64,000 bases of DNA, from the NCBI RefSeq assembly GCF_000482485.1, contig NZ_AXVK01000015.1:124001-188000 (forward strand), read 5' to 3'. Of the stretch, positions 32,911-43,482 are shown in pieces. Position numbers and translations under genes: made by a program. Every line of letters starts with the position of its first letter. Positions within the stretch are counted from its first letter, which is position 1. Below the pieces are notes generated by a model that saw only the letters and a program-made list of their open reading frames with translations, searched no databases and was not told the DNA's origin. The DNA is from Paucisalibacillus globulus DSM 18846 (lineage in GTDB: Bacteria; Bacillota; Bacilli; Bacillales; Amphibacillaceae).

Positions 32911-34197
32911 TTATTTCAGTGTTGAAAATGCTTTTCTTGCTGCTTGAATAGTTTTTTCAATATCTTCTTCTGTGTGTGTGGTTGAAAGGAATAGTCCTTC
33001 GAATTGAGATGGTGGCAAGAAAACACCTTCTTCAATCATTGTTCGGTAATAGTGATTAAAATGTTCTAGATTTGATTTTGACGCTGTAGCAAAGGTAGTA
33101 ACTGGCTCTTCAGCGAAAAAGATTCCAACCATTGATCCAGCACGATTAATTTGAAGTGGAATATTATAATCTTCTGCAGCTTTCTTATAGCCTTCCACTA
33201 ATTGATCCACTCTCTTATTCATTTCTTCATAAGAATCTTTTGTGAGCGCATGTAATGTCTCATACCCAGCAGTCATTGCTAATGGGTTACCAGACAAGGT
33301 TCCAGCTTGATAGATAGGTCCTGCCGGAGCAACTTGCTGCATAATTTCACGTTTTCCACCATACGCTCCTACTGGTAATCCCCCACCTATAACTTTACCG
33401 AGACAAGTTAAATCTGGAGTAACGTCATAATATCCTTGAGCACAATTATAATCCACTCGGAACCCAGTCATAACTTCATCAAATATTAATAGTGAGCCAT
33501 AATCTTCTGTTATCTTTCTTAAGAATGGTAAGAAATCATTTACAGGTGGAACAACACCCATATTCCCACAAACTGGCTCAGCAATTACTGCTGCGATATT
33601 ATCGCCATACTTCTCAAAAGCAGTACGGACTCCTTCTTGGTCATTATAGGCAACAGTAATCGTATTTTGAGCAATAGATTTGGGAACTCCAGGACTATCC
33701 GGTAATCCAAGTGTCGCCACACCAGAACCAGCCTTAATTAAGAGGGAATCCCCATGGCCATGATAGCTTCCTTCAAACTTTAGGATTAAATCTTTACCAG
33801 TAAACCCTCTCGCTAGTCTTAAAGCACTCATAGTAGCCTCTGTACCAGAATTAACCATTCGAACAACTTCAATAGAAGGTACTCTTTCAATAACTAATTT
33901 AGCTAATTTATTTTCTAATAAAGTAGGGGCGCCAAAGCTTGTTCCATTTTCGATTACTTCGTGTAACTTTCCGACAACATTATCATCAGCATGTCCTAAA
34001 ATAAGTGGTCCCCAACTTAAAACATAATCAATATATTCATTTCCATCAATATCTCTTATTTTTGATCCTTTTCCACTTTCCATGAAAATAGGGTCCATTC
34101 CAACAGACTTAAACGCTCTAACTGGAGAATTAACACCACCAGGCATTAAATCTACCGCTTCCTTGTATGCATCGATTGATTGATTAAATTGCTTCAA
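32911..34197 (-). CDS. hemL: Glutamate-1-semialdehyde 2,1-aminomutase
   Basis: A PLP enzyme making 5-aminolevulinate from glutamate-1-semialdehyde, 428 residues from the TTG at 34197. GAGGTG lies six bases before that TTG, so I prefer it to GTG at 34206. Key stretches are [16 protein letters not shown], the cofactor lysine in [16 protein letters not shown] and [20 protein letters not shown]. It is last in hemAXCDBL. Confidence 0.97.
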   Translation of the reverse strand: MKQFNQSIDAYKEAVDLMPGGVNSPVRAFKSVGMDPIFMESGKGSKIRDIDGNEYIDYVLSWGPLILGHADDNVVGKLHEVIENGTSFGAPTLLENKLAKLVIERVPSIEVVRMVNSGTEATMSALRLARGFTGKDLILKFEGSYHGHGDSLLIKAGSGVATLGLPDSPGVPKSIAQNTITVAYNDQEGVRTAFEKYGDNIAAVIAEPVCGNMGVVPPVNDFLPFLRKITEDYGSLLIFDEVMTGFRVDYNCAQGYYDVTPDLTCLGKVIGGGLPVGAYGGKREIMQQVAPAGPIYQAGTLSGNPLAMTAGYETLHALTKDSYEEMNKRVDQLVEGYKKAAEDYNIPLQINRAGSMVGIFFAEEPVTTFATASKSNLEHFNHYYRTMIEEGVFLPPSQFEGLFLSTTHTEEDIEKTIQAARKAFSTLK

Positions 34198-34210
34198 TTT
34201 ATCCACCTCA

Positions 34211-35197
34211 CTATTTAGCTTCTTTTAGCCATTTTGCAACATCTTTAGCAAAATATGAAATAATTAGATCTGCACCTGCACGCTTCATAGATGTTAATTT
34301 TTCTAAAACTAATTCTTTTTCATTGATCCAGCCATTTTGAGCTGCAGCTTTAACCATGGAGTATTCTCCACTAACATTATAAGCTACAATTGGCAAATTA
34401 AAATGATTACGTACATCACGAACAATATCTAAGTAAGACAATGCTGGTTTTACAATAAGGAAGTCTGCTCCTTCTTCTACGTCGGATTCTGCTTCTCTTA
34501 ATGCTTCTAAACGGTTAGCAGGATCCATTTGGTATGTTTTGCGGTCTCCAAATTGTGGTGTGCTTTCTGCAGCATCACGGAATGGGCCGTAGAATGCAGA
34601 AGCATATTTTACAGCATATGACATGATAGGAATATTTGTATATCCAGCTTCGTCCAAAGCTTCTCTAATTACTCGTACAAACCCATCCATCATATTAGAA
34701 GGTGCAATAATATCAGCACCAGCTTCTGCTTGGGAAACAGCAGTTTTTGCAAGTAGTTTTAATGATTCATCATTATCTACATCTTGATTGTTAATTACCC
34801 CGCAATGTCCATGAGAAGTGTATTCACATAGACAAGTATCAGCAACAATTAATAGTTCAGGATACTTACTCTTAACTAATCTAGTTGCCTCCTGTACGAT
34901 ACCATGATTATGAAAAGCTCCACTTCCAACTTCATCTTTGTCACTTGGAACTCCAAATAAAATAATCGACTTGATACCTAAATCATCCACTTCATTAACC
35001 TCATCCAACAATAGGTCCATGGATACTTGAAATACTCCTGGCATAGATGGTACTTCTTTTTTTATATTCGTTCCTTCTACAACAAACATCGGATAAATAA
35101 AGTCTTCTACTCTTAAATGATTTTCCCTAACCATCTGTCTCATCGCATGTGATGAACGTAGGCGACGATGACGTTTAAAATTTGTATTTAATTCCAT
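34211..35197 (-). CDS. hemB: Delta-aminolevulinic acid dehydratase
   Basis: Condenses two 5-aminolevulinates to porphobilinogen. It has 328 residues, a TIM barrel. The zinc cysteines are in [16 protein letters not shown], and the Schiff-base lysines are in [19 protein letters not shown] and [13 protein letters not shown]. It overlaps hemD by 10 bases. Confidence 0.98.
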   Translation of the reverse strand: MELNTNFKRHRRLRSSHAMRQMVRENHLRVEDFIYPMFVVEGTNIKKEVPSMPGVFQVSMDLLLDEVNEVDDLGIKSIILFGVPSDKDEVGSGAFHNHGIVQEATRLVKSKYPELLIVADTCLCEYTSHGHCGVINNQDVDNDESLKLLAKTAVSQAEAGADIIAPSNMMDGFVRVIREALDEAGYTNIPIMSYAVKYASAFYGPFRDAAESTPQFGDRKTYQMDPANRLEALREAESDVEEGADFLIVKPALSYLDIVRDVRNHFNLPIVAYNVSGEYSMVKAAAQNGWINEKELVLEKLTSMKRAGADLIISYFAKDVAKWLKEAK

Positions 35198-35964
35198 GTT
35201 TTCTGGTCCTCTCTATTGGTAATATCACACATAACACGAATCATGCCCTCTATTGTAAATAATTTAGATGAAATCACGTTAGTTAATCCTAGTTGATTAG
35301 CACGTACCTCGGTTGTTGTTCCAATACAAACGACAATTGTATCATTTGGAATTTCAATATTAGAAAGCTTAGCGAAAGCTTCTACTGTTGAGGGACTTGT
35401 AAAGGTAATAAAATCAAACATTGTCGTCTCCAGTACTTTTTGTAACTGTTCTCTTGCATCCATATTATAAATTGTTTCGTAGACGACTAATGTTTGATAA
35501 ATAATCCCCGCTTCACTTAACCCTTTTTCAATAACATCACGTGAACGACTTCCTTGAACTAACAGCACTTGACCAATGTCTTCATATTTTTCAAGAAATT
35601 CTTTAACTAACGTTTCGCCATCATATCTGGAAGGAACTATTTCGGCTTGGTAACCATACCTATTTAAGGCTTCCTCCGTTTTATGACCTACCACAGCAAT
35701 TTTTACATTCGGTATGTGCATACTATTTTTTTCTAGCATATCAAAAAAACAATCTACGCCATTTACACTTGTAAAGAATACCCAATTAAATTTGTCTAAA
35801 TGACGAAGTTCTTTGATATTTTCCTTGGAACACTTACAAGCTATTTTTAATAACGGGACTTCAACTACCTCAGCCCCATTTTTAAGAAGTTGCTCCGTAA
35901 ATAGCTTTGCTTGGCTCGCTTCCCGAGTTACCAAAACATTCTTCCCGAATAATGGAAATTCCAT
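35188..35964 (-). CDS. hemD: Uroporphyrinogen-III synthase
   Basis: Closes the linear tetrapyrrole with inversion of ring D. It has 258 residues of the usual weakly conserved two-domain fold. [17 protein letters not shown] starts domain one, and [18 protein letters not shown] is the best-conserved part of domain two. Position between hemC and hemB settles the call. Its start overlaps the hemC stop by one base. Confidence 0.95.
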   Translation of the reverse strand: MEFPLFGKNVLVTREASQAKLFTEQLLKNGAEVVEVPLLKIACKCSKENIKELRHLDKFNWVFFTSVNGVDCFFDMLEKNSMHIPNVKIAVVGHKTEEALNRYGYQAEIVPSRYDGETLVKEFLEKYEDIGQVLLVQGSRSRDVIEKGLSEAGIIYQTLVVYETIYNMDAREQLQKVLETTMFDFITFTSPSTVEAFAKLSNIEIPNDTIVVCIGTTTEVRANQLGLTNVISSKLFTIEGMIRVMCDITNREDQKTWN

Positions 35965-36893
35965 TACTTATTTAGCTCCTCTTTTACTTGTTCAATGATT
36001 TCCTTAGCACCTTTGCTTAGAAGTTTTTCAGCGGCTTCTTTTCCTACTTGTACAGGATCCGTTCCACGAACAACCTCTTTTAAGATAGTTTTTCCATCAG
36101 GTGTCCCTACAAGTACATTTAATACTACTTCCTCATTCTCTAAGTGAGCAAAACCACCAATTGGAATTTGACATCCACCTTCTAGAAGATTTAAATAAGT
36201 TCTTTCTGCCGCAATCGTTCTTGCTGTGTAATCATCATTAATTTTAGCTAAAATTGCTCGAACCTCTTCATCATCTTCACGACATTCGATCGCTAATGCC
36301 CCTTGTCCAACAGCAGGTACACATATCTCTGGATCTAAGTATTCTGTAATCAATTCTTCACTTAATCCAACACGTTTTAAGCCAGAAACCGCTAGAATAA
36401 TCGCATCGTAATTCTCTTCCTGCAATTTACGAATTCTAGTCTCAATATTACCCCGAATCCATTTTATTTCGATATCAGGTCTGTTAGCTAGAATTTGCGC
36501 TGCACGACGTAGGCTACTTGTTCCAACAATGGCACCATTCGGTAGATCCTTTAACAAAACATGATTGTTCGAAATTAATGCATCACGGTGGTCTTCACGA
36601 CCTGGTATAGAGGAAATAACTAACCCTTCTGGGAGTACTGCAGGCATATCTTTCATACTATGAACAGCGAAATCGATTTCCTTATCATATAATGCTTTTT
36701 CAATTTCTTTAACAAATAAGCCTTTACCACCAACTTTAGACAATGTAACATCAAGGATACGGTCTCCTTTTGTCATTATCTTTTTAACTTCAAATTCGTT
36801 TTGTATCCCAGCTTTTTTTAATTCATTAATCACCCAATTTGTCTGTGTTAACGCTAGATTACTTTGTCTGGAACCAACAATAATTTTCCGCAT
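35964..36893 (-). CDS. hemC: Hydroxymethylbilane synthase (porphobilinogen deaminase)
   Basis: Polymerises four porphobilinogens to hydroxymethylbilane on a dipyrromethane cofactor. It has 309 residues. [17 protein letters not shown] is the start motif, [14 protein letters not shown] carries the active Asp, and the cofactor Cys is in [14 protein letters not shown] near 241. Confidence 0.98.
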   Translation of the reverse strand: MRKIIVGSRQSNLALTQTNWVINELKKAGIQNEFEVKKIMTKGDRILDVTLSKVGGKGLFVKEIEKALYDKEIDFAVHSMKDMPAVLPEGLVISSIPGREDHRDALISNNHVLLKDLPNGAIVGTSSLRRAAQILANRPDIEIKWIRGNIETRIRKLQEENYDAIILAVSGLKRVGLSEELITEYLDPEICVPAVGQGALAIECREDDEEVRAILAKINDDYTARTIAAERTYLNLLEGGCQIPIGGFAHLENEEVVLNVLVGTPDGKTILKEVVRGTDPVQVGKEAAEKLLSKGAKEIIEQVKEELNK

Positions 36894-36904
36894 TTTACAT
36901 CCTC

Positions 36905-37723
36905 CTAAATATGAAAATTCGATAGACTAGTAAATAAAAAGAAATTAATTATTAATATCAGAAATGCGTAGGTATTATATTTAGCTAAGGTTTTACCTGA
37001 AAACCTACGCACAATCCGTAATAGTAAATATATAATGTATACAATTAAAACAAGAATGGAACCCAATGTTTTTACATCGAACCAATAAAACTCCACTTGC
37101 TCGGTATAAGCCCATACAAAACCTAATAATATACCAATAAACAATAATGGGACACCGATGGAAATAGTTCGATAGGTAAAGTGATCCAGTCTATTTAAAT
37201 CTCCCAATCGCCACATCCATTTTAAAGCTTTTTTCTCTTTTAAGAAATGATATTGCACCATGTACATTAAAGAGGTAAGAAAAGAAATAGTAAAAAATCC
37301 ATATGAAATGATAGCAAATGAAATATGTGCGATTAATATTTCATCAACAAGTTGTATTCCGCTTTTGTCTATTTCTGCCTGTGCCACGAGAGAAACATGC
37401 ATTAGAAAAATAAAAAATCCAAAGAGATTAATAAAAAAGACAATAAAATTCATTTTAAACAATCGATTCATCCATATTGAAAAAGTCGCTAGTACCCATG
37501 CATAAAAATAAAGGCTATCCGCTATAGTAGCAATAGGAAAACTTTTTTCAATCAAGACATGTTGAAACAAAAAAAAGGTTTGCGAGAGCCAAACCATACA
37601 AAGTAACCAGAAGGCGAATTTTTTTGCCTTCCGGTTTTGTTGTAGAAAATCAATAAAGAATCCAATAAGACTTAATATATAAATAAATAATATTCCCTCA
37701 TAGATAAAGCGTACATCGACCAT
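36905..37723 (-). CDS. hemX: HemX (CcsA/ResC-like membrane protein)
   Basis: A 272-residue polytopic protein with eight predicted helices. In B. subtilis HemX lowers the level of glutamyl-tRNA reductase and so tunes heme synthesis. The CcsA-like segment [21 protein letters not shown] and the tryptophan-bearing [19 protein letters not shown] are recognisable. It follows hemA by 20 bases. Confidence 0.93.
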   Translation of the reverse strand: MVDVRFIYEGILFIYILSLIGFFIDFLQQNRKAKKFAFWLLCMVWLSQTFFLFQHVLIEKSFPIATIADSLYFYAWVLATFSIWMNRLFKMNFIVFFINLFGFFIFLMHVSLVAQAEIDKSGIQLVDEILIAHISFAIISYGFFTISFLTSLMYMVQYHFLKEKKALKWMWRLGDLNRLDHFTYRTISIGVPLLFIGILLGFVWAYTEQVEFYWFDVKTLGSILVLIVYIIYLLLRIVRRFSGKTLAKYNTYAFLILIINFFLFTSLSNFHI

Positions 37724-37743
37724 ACTACAAATCCTTTACTAAT

Positions 37744-39108
37744 TTAATTCGTAGCGAGCTTACTTACTAAAGGAATCTCATTTTTAAGAGATTGTAAAAT
37801 TACTTCATTCTTTTCCACTTGTTTTGCAAATTCCTCTTTTACTTCTTCTTCAATACCAAATATATTGATAAATAGTTGCAATGCTTCAGCTGGATTACTT
37901 GAACCAGCTAATTCTTTAGCTTGTGTGATTGGCTCTTTCAACAATTGATTAATAATACTTTTTGTATGTTTACTCAGAACTTTTTTCTCACGGTCTGTTA
38001 AGTCTGGCATCTTTCTTTCAATACTTTTCATGGTTTCCGCTTGAATAGAAAGAGCTTTATTTCTTAGGGCAGAAATTACTGGAACTACCCCTAATGTTTT
38101 TAACCATTCTTTAAACGTAATAATTTCTTTTTCCAATAATATTTCAATTTGTTCTGCAGCTTTTTTCCGTGATTCTAGATTTTCATCAACGATATGTTGA
38201 AGGTCATCAATATCATAAAGAAATACATTATCCATCTTACTAATTGCGGGATCTATATCCCTAGGAACAGCTATGTCAACCAAAAATAGAGCTTTTCCTT
38301 TTCGCTTCTTCTGAATGGATTGCAACATTTCATTGGTAATAACATATTCCTTTGAGCCAGTTGAACTAATTAAGATATCTGTATGGACTAAAACCTGAGT
38401 AAGATGATCAAGTTGTTCAGCTTTTGCATTAAATTGCTCTGCTAAATCCTTCGCTTTTTCTAGTGTACGGTTTACCACAGTAATATTTGCTGCACCTGAG
38501 CCTTGTAAGTTCTTCGCTGCTAACTCACCCATTTTACCCGCTCCAAGTATAACAACATGCTTATCTTCTAATGTTCCAAAGACTTTTTTCGCAAGTTCGA
38601 CAGCAGCATAACTAACAGAAACTGCATTTTCACCTATAGCTGTTTCTTTCTGTGCTCTTTTTGCAAACGTAATTGCCTGTTTAAATAATTCATTGAAAAC
38701 AGTTCCTGTTGCTTTTATCTCCTGAGAAGCTAAAAAAGCATTTTTCACTTGACCTAGGATCTGTGTTTCTCCAAGTACCATGGAATCAAGACCTGATGAA
38801 ACTCTAAATAAATGCTCTAAAGCCCCATCATCTTCAGTAATTCGCAAAAAGGAAGAAAAATCTTCTTTATCCGTTCCGAACCAATCAGCAAGAAATTGCT
38901 TAATATAATAACGACCTGTATGTACTTGGTCGACTACAGCATAGACTTCTGTACGGTTACATGTCGAAACAATAACGTTTTCCAAAATACTTTTTTGTTT
39001 CTTTAATTCTCTCATAGCATCCTGAAGAGAGTTTTCTGAGAAAGTCAGTTTTTCTCTAATTTCAACAGGAGCTGTTTTATAATTTAAACCAACTTTTAAA
39101 ATATGCAC
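37744..39108 (-). CDS. hemA: Glutamyl-tRNA reductase
   Basis: The first committed enzyme of C5 heme synthesis, 454 residues. The catalytic Cys is in [16 protein letters not shown] (near 50). An NADPH-binding Rossmann domain has [17 protein letters not shown], and a C-terminal dimerisation helix region follows. The start is GTG behind GGAGAGATAAG. It is the first gene of hemAXCDBL and probably carries the operon's main promoter. Confidence 0.98.
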   Translation of the reverse strand: MHILKVGLNYKTAPVEIREKLTFSENSLQDAMRELKKQKSILENVIVSTCNRTEVYAVVDQVHTGRYYIKQFLADWFGTDKEDFSSFLRITEDDGALEHLFRVSSGLDSMVLGETQILGQVKNAFLASQEIKATGTVFNELFKQAITFAKRAQKETAIGENAVSVSYAAVELAKKVFGTLEDKHVVILGAGKMGELAAKNLQGSGAANITVVNRTLEKAKDLAEQFNAKAEQLDHLTQVLVHTDILISSTGSKEYVITNEMLQSIQKKRKGKALFLVDIAVPRDIDPAISKMDNVFLYDIDDLQHIVDENLESRKKAAEQIEILLEKEIITFKEWLKTLGVVPVISALRNKALSIQAETMKSIERKMPDLTDREKKVLSKHTKSIINQLLKEPITQAKELAGSSNPAEALQLFINIFGIEEEVKEEFAKQVEKNEVILQSLKNEIPLVSKLATN

Positions 39109-39163
39109 CTTATCTCTCCTCCAAAAGTTAAGCGGTTCAATTATGTTTGAACATAATAACGGT

Positions 39164-39178
39164 ATCTTATTATTATAA
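39164..39178 (-). promoter_or_regulatory. Candidate PerR box upstream of hemA
   Basis: ATCTTATTATTATAA, read on the plus strand, matches TTATAATNATTATAA in 11 of 14 defined positions, with the right half perfect. On the minus strand it overlaps a TATAAT that could be the hemA -10. In B. subtilis the hemA operon is under PerR. I could not place a good -35. Confidence 0.35.
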
Positions 39179-39333
39179 CATAGTAATATCTTTACATTTT
39201 TTACTTTTGTGAACAGATTTTGAAACTATATGCTATTATAAATATAAATACAGATGTACTCTAACATACCATAGTATGAGAAGCAAGCAAACTTTACTAT
39301 ATGGTATTTCTATAGATACGAGAGGTGAAAACA

Positions 39334-39816
39334 ATGAAAAATAAAAATACATTAACTGCCTATTTGTTAATTGGTATCGGACTTTATTTTTTACTTAGAC
39401 AATTAAAGCTTCCAATTTTTACAGACTTTTATTCTTGGCCAACGATATTAATTATTATTGGCATTGCACTGTTAATCTATAGCTTTCAGGCAAAAGATTA
39501 TAATTCATTATTTAGTGGTACACTTCTTTTTGGTCTCGGTATTCATTTCCATGGAATTAAACATTATGGATTTTGGATTGATCACTGGGCTATGTATCCA
39601 CTCATTGTTGGTACCGCATTTCTAGTACGTTATGTTAAAACAAAACAAGGATTATTCCCCGGACTCATCTTAATAGTTCTTTCATGTATTTTCATTTTTT
39701 CCATTAATATTCCATCTTGGTTTAACTGGATACATGATGTTGTCGACTTCATTGATGTATATTGGCCGATTGTTTTGGTTGTAATTGGAATATATCTTCT
39801 GAAAAAAAAGAAGTAA
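39334..39816 (+). CDS. LiaI/LiaF-type transmembrane domain protein
   Basis: A 160-residue membrane protein with four or five helices, about 8-20, 31-46, 55-68, 81-95 and 105-155. The repeated pattern of a helix followed by YSWPTILIIIGIALL and WPIVLVVIGIYLLKKKK resembles the LiaF N-terminal and LiaI regions of cell-envelope stress proteins. GAGGTG lies just before ATG 39334, so the in-frame GTG at 39325 is part of the ribosome site. It diverges from hemA; role unknown. Confidence 0.7.
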   Translation: MKNKNTLTAYLLIGIGLYFLLRQLKLPIFTDFYSWPTILIIIGIALLIYSFQAKDYNSLFSGTLLFGLGIHFHGIKHYGFWIDHWAMYPLIVGTAFLVRYVKTKQGLFPGLILIVLSCIFIFSINIPSWFNWIHDVVDFIDVYWPIVLVVIGIYLLKKKK

Positions 39817-39937
39817 CAGCATAACATTTTGCAGGCGGAATGAAGGACACTAATATAAGAGTAGCAATTATGGGTAGCTTGAATCAGAATACATAGTTGA
39901 TGAAAAATTCGCAGTTACATTTCTGCTAAATTTTTTA

Positions 39938-40189
39938 GGAAATACACGGAGACTCCTCTAAAAAGAAGAACGCTTTTTCTTCGTGCGATGTATCGCTTCC
40001 GAAGTATTCCTTGTCCTGCGGGAGGATAGGCATAGCTGAGACCCCATAGTGAGGGCACTACTTGAATATGCTTCTTAGTTCCCTTGCGCCGAGAAAGCCT
40101 GCTTCGAAGCGTTACTAGAAGTCGCAGGCGCACTCTTTTCAGCGCGAGGAGACTCACCAGCCGCCTTAGGATGCGCGGAGTGTATTTCC
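39938..40189. repeat. MITE-like dispersed element with terminal inverted repeats
   Basis: GGAAATACAC at the left end is matched by GTGTATTTCC at the right. Both are next to GAGACTC or GAGGAGACTC blocks. The interior is GC-rich, with CCTGCGGGAGG, TGAGACCCCA and TTGCGCCGAG, typical of a repeat family seen throughout Bacillaceae. There is no credible gene inside. A truncated copy of its right end is at 60167-60228. Confidence 0.65.
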
Positions 40190-40257
40190 GGAGCGGAGTT
40201 AGATGCTCACACAAAGTCCCTGGTACTTCGCAGTTTATACATAAACGGAAATAGCTA

Positions 40258-40299
40258 AAAGGAGAAATCCCAACTAATACATAGTTGAGATTTCTCCTA
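40258..40299. terminator. Strong terminator after the amino-acid ABC operon
   Basis: AGGAGAAATCTCAACTA pairs with TTAGTTGGGATTTCTCCT, A/T-rich on both sides. It follows the ATPase gene and could also block transcription from the repeat element. Confidence 0.9.
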
Positions 40300-40309
40300 A
40301 AAAAACACG

Positions 40310-41047
40310 TTATAATATAGAACCTAAAAATTCTTTTGTTCGTTGTTCTTTCGGATGGTCAAATAATTCTTGAGGTCTTCCATATTCAACAATTTTTCCA
40401 TCGTGCATGTACATAACCCAATCTCCTACCTCGCGAGCAAATCCCATCTCATGTGTTACAACAACCATCGTCATACCTTCATCAGCCAATTCTTTCATTG
40501 TAGTTAAAACTTCTCCAACCAATTCAGGGTCAAGAGCCGAAGTTGGTTCATCAAATAACATAACTTCAGGTTTCATTGCTAGTGACCTTGCAATAGCCAC
40601 TCTCTGCTTTTGGCCACCTGACAATGTTGATGGATACGCATCATACTTATCTCCAAGTCCAACCTTATTTAATAATGCTTTTCCTTCTTCAATCGCATTA
40701 TTTTTAGGTGTTCTCTTTACTATAATAGGTGCTTCAATAACATTTTCTAACACCGTCTTATGAGGAAAAAGATTAAAATGTTGAAATACCATGCCAACCC
40801 TTTGCCGTATTTCATTTAAATTATGAGTTTCTTTTTCAACTTGTTCCCCTTCAATAAATATTCTTCCATCATCTTTAAATTCAAGGAAATTTAAGCAACG
40901 TAATAGTGTGCTTTTTCCAGAACCACTTGCACCAATGAGAACAACAACATTACTCTCCTCAACCCGTAAATCAACATTTTTCAATACATGTAATTCCCCA
41001 AAAGCTTTATTTAATTTCTCTACTCGTACCATTTCTTTATTAGCCAT
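40310..41047 (-). CDS. Polar amino acid ABC transporter, ATP-binding protein
   Basis: A 245-residue ATPase of the GlnQ/TcyC type. Walker A is [15 protein letters not shown], the Q-loop is [16 protein letters not shown], the ABC signature is [16 protein letters not shown] and Walker B is [15 protein letters not shown]. It is third in an operon with permease and binding protein. The subfamily takes up polar amino acids, but the substrate cannot be fixed. Confidence 0.96.
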   Translation of the reverse strand: MANKEMVRVEKLNKAFGELHVLKNVDLRVEESNVVVLIGASGSGKSTLLRCLNFLEFKDDGRIFIEGEQVEKETHNLNEIRQRVGMVFQHFNLFPHKTVLENVIEAPIIVKRTPKNNAIEEGKALLNKVGLGDKYDAYPSTLSGGQKQRVAIARSLAMKPEVMLFDEPTSALDPELVGEVLTTMKELADEGMTMVVVTHEMGFAREVGDWVMYMHDGKIVEYGRPQELFDHPKEQRTKEFLGSIL

Positions 41048-41059
41048 AACACGACCTCC

Positions 41060-41713
41060 TTAGTCACTTCTCGCTAGTCTTTTTTCAATTCTATTTACAA
41101 TGACTGAAAGAACTAGAACAATAAATAAATAGTAAACAGCAGCAACAGAATAGAAGGTTAGGAAATCGAATGAATTTGATCCTAGTGAGCTAGAGACACC
41201 AAATAATTCTTGAGCCCCGATAAAAGAAACTAAAGAAGAGTCTTTTATCCCAATGATGAACTGGTTCCCTAGAGAAGGAACAGCTCTACGAAACGCCTGT
41301 GGTAGAATAATTTTCCTCATCGTTTGTACCTTCGTCATACCAAGTGATCTTCCTGCTTCCATTTGACCTTTTTCAATTGACTGTATCGATCCCCGGATAA
41401 TCTCTGCAATATACGCTCCACTGTGGACAGCTAATCCTATGGCACCAGCCCAAAATGCGTTGATAAGTACTATTTCAGTTATTCCGTAATACAACACAAA
41501 AATCTGAACGATTAATGGAGTTCCCCTAATAATCCAAATATAAGCATCCGCAATCCATTCAAGTGGTTTGATAGTAGAAATTTTAAGAATAGCAAAGAAC
41601 AATCCTATAATTAAAGCTATTAACAATGAAGCTGTAGAAAGGTATAGTGTAATCTTTAGCCCTTCCATGAACAATGGAAGGCTTTCGATAAATACGTCAA
41701 GAATGTGGGACAA
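41060..41713 (-). CDS. Polar amino acid ABC transporter, permease
   Basis: A 217-residue HisM/GlnP-type permease with five helices. GLKITLYLSTASLLIALIIG at the start and the EAA motif region EAGRSLGMTKVQTMRKIILPQAFRRAVPSL, which docks the ATPase, are clear. The start is TTG behind AAGGAGTTGTCACACG. Confidence 0.96.
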   Translation of the reverse strand: MSHILDVFIESLPLFMEGLKITLYLSTASLLIALIIGLFFAILKISTIKPLEWIADAYIWIIRGTPLIVQIFVLYYGITEIVLINAFWAGAIGLAVHSGAYIAEIIRGSIQSIEKGQMEAGRSLGMTKVQTMRKIILPQAFRRAVPSLGNQFIIGIKDSSLVSFIGAQELFGVSSSLGSNSFDFLTFYSVAAVYYLFIVLVLSVIVNRIEKRLARSD

Positions 41714-41756
41714 CGTGTGACAACTCCTTAAGTTTTATGCATTTTTATATAAATGC

Positions 41757-42587
41757 CTATTCTAGTTCTTCTGGCTTCTGAGTTATATCAACACCAATCC
41801 ATTCTTCTGACAGTGTAGCTAGTTCACCACTATCTTTTAACTCTTGAAGTGCTTGATTAATTGCTTCTAGCAAAGCTTCATTTTCTTTATTGATTGCAAT
41901 AGCTTGTTCACTTACTCCTAATTGTCCACGATTTTCAATTTCTAGACCATTTTGAATTGCCGTTTGGCCTGTAATATCGTCCGTAATTACTGCATCATGA
42001 TGTCCTTTCGCTAAAGACTGCAGTGCTACAACATCACTATCCACCTGTGGGATATTATCCGTATAGTTCCCTGCCATCTCTACATAGGTTGAACCCCTAG
42101 AAACGGATATTTCTTTCCCTTTCAAATCATCCACTGATTGGATATCACTATCTGGTCTAGTATAGATTACAGGGCCGGAATAATAATAGGCTTCAGAAAA
42201 ATTAACCTTCTCAAGTCTTTCATCTGTAATCGTATGACTAGCAACTGCAATATCATAACGTCCTTCATTTACGCCAGTCACAATTCCAGAGAATTTTGCT
42301 TTTTGTTGAACTGCTTCAAGTCCAAGCTTCTCAGCTATCGCTTCTGCGACAGCAATATCGTAGCCGATCATTTCATTTCCTTCCATATAACTAAACGGTT
42401 TAAACTCACCAGATGCAGCAAAGATGAGTTTTCCTTCTTCAATAAGGCCATATTCTGAACCAGCATTATTGGCATCACTGTTTTCGGCTTTATCTATTGG
42501 ATCACCATCCTTAGATTCTTCCGTTCCACATGCAGCTAGTACCGCTATAAACAACACGAAAAAAAGTTTAATTTTCAGTTTTCTCAT
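41757..42587 (-). CDS. Polar amino acid ABC transporter, substrate-binding lipoprotein
   Basis: A 276-residue lipoprotein of family 3 solute-binding proteins. The signal peptide MRKLKIKLFFVLFIAV ends at the lipobox VLAAC. The mature part contains AASGEFKPFSYMEGNEMIGYDIAVAEAIAEK and the SRGSTYVEM segment that contacts the amino-acid carboxylate. The frame is open to 42635, but ATG 42587 gives a proper signal peptide. First gene of the operon. Confidence 0.94.
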   Translation of the reverse strand: MRKLKIKLFFVLFIAVLAACGTEESKDGDPIDKAENSDANNAGSEYGLIEEGKLIFAASGEFKPFSYMEGNEMIGYDIAVAEAIAEKLGLEAVQQKAKFSGIVTGVNEGRYDIAVASHTITDERLEKVNFSEAYYYSGPVIYTRPDSDIQSVDDLKGKEISVSRGSTYVEMAGNYTDNIPQVDSDVVALQSLAKGHHDAVITDDITGQTAIQNGLEIENRGQLGVSEQAIAINKENEALLEAINQALQELKDSGELATLSEEWIGVDITQKPEELE

Positions 42588-42619
42588 AAGATATGTAATT
42601 CCTCTCCTCATTTTTTTGA

Positions 42620-42637
42620 AAATGATGCATATCATTT
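42620..42637. promoter_or_regulatory. Inverted repeat upstream of the ABC operon
   Basis: AAATGAT-GCAT-ATCATTT is a perfect 7-4-7 inverted repeat about 33 bases before the lipoprotein start. It resembles a regulator site, loosely like a Fur-type box. No regulator can be named. Confidence 0.3.
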
Positions 42638-42857
42638 CCTTCTTTAAAAGTATAACAAGATATTAAGATGACAACTAATTTCAAATAATTTGATTAGTAA
42701 GAATATGTCGGAGGTTAGACCCATATTAGTTATATAACTATAAAATCCTTATAAATACTTGTTGATACTCCATTAGGCTCTGGAATCATCAAAATTAGTG
42801 AAAATATTCACTTTTTTTGAGGGGGATTTACGGGTTAAATTTATTGGTTCAAAACTA

Positions 42858-42889
42858 AAAAAGACCAAATCGTAATGATTTGATCTTCT
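42858..42889 (-). terminator. Terminator after engB
   Basis: AAGATCAAATC pairs with GATTTGGTCTT, followed on the minus strand by T6. Confidence 0.8.
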
Positions 42890-42899
42890 CTAATACTGA

Positions 42900-43481
42900 T
42901 TATAAGTATTTCTTCAGTATGCCCCATGCTTCGTCTTTACCTTCACCAGTCTCAGATGAGAACGGTAATACTAAATCACCTTTTTCAACTTGTAACGTAT
43001 TTATTGTCCTTTTTAAATGACTCGCACGTTTCCCTTTTGGTATTTTATCCATTTTAGTCGCTACTACAATGACAGGAAGTTCAAAATGCTTTAGGAAATC
43101 ATACATTTGAATGTCATCCCTTGTTGGCTCATGACGAATATCCGTAATTAGAAGGACTGCTTTAAGCGTATCTCTTGTTTGGAAATATTCCTCCATCATC
43201 TTGCCCCATTTTTCACGTTCCGTCTTGGATACTTTGGCATAGCCATAACCAGGAACATCCACAAAGTAAAAAGCATCATTAATTCGATAAAAATTTAATG
43301 TTTGTGTTTTACCTGGTTTTGATGATGTTCTAGCCAATGCTTTACGATTAATTAACTTATTAATAAAAGATGATTTCCCAACGTTTGATCGACCTGCTAG
43401 CGCAATTTCAGGTAGTTGGTCATTAGGGTATTGCTTTTTACTTACGGCACTAATTACAATTTCTGCATTTGTTACTTTCAT
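42900..43481 (-). CDS. engB: Ribosome biogenesis GTP-binding protein YsxC/EngB
   Basis: An essential GTPase of 50S assembly, 193 residues. G1 is [15 protein letters not shown]3 is [11 protein letters not shown] and G4 is [11 protein letters not shown]. One base separates its start from the lonA stop, as in other Bacillaceae where lonA-ysxC are an operon. Confidence 0.97.
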   Translation of the reverse strand: MKVTNAEIVISAVSKKQYPNDQLPEIALAGRSNVGKSSFINKLINRKALARTSSKPGKTQTLNFYRINDAFYFVDVPGYGYAKVSKTEREKWGKMMEEYFQTRDTLKAVLLITDIRHEPTRDDIQMYDFLKHFELPVIVVATKMDKIPKGKRASHLKRTINTLQVEKGDLVLPFSSETGEGKDEAWGILKKYL

Positions 43482-43482
43482 G

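Noticed and set aside
39915-40214. 99-codon minus-strand frame in the MITE-like element
   Set aside because: It follows the repeat exactly, is very Arg/Leu-rich, and has no family resemblance.
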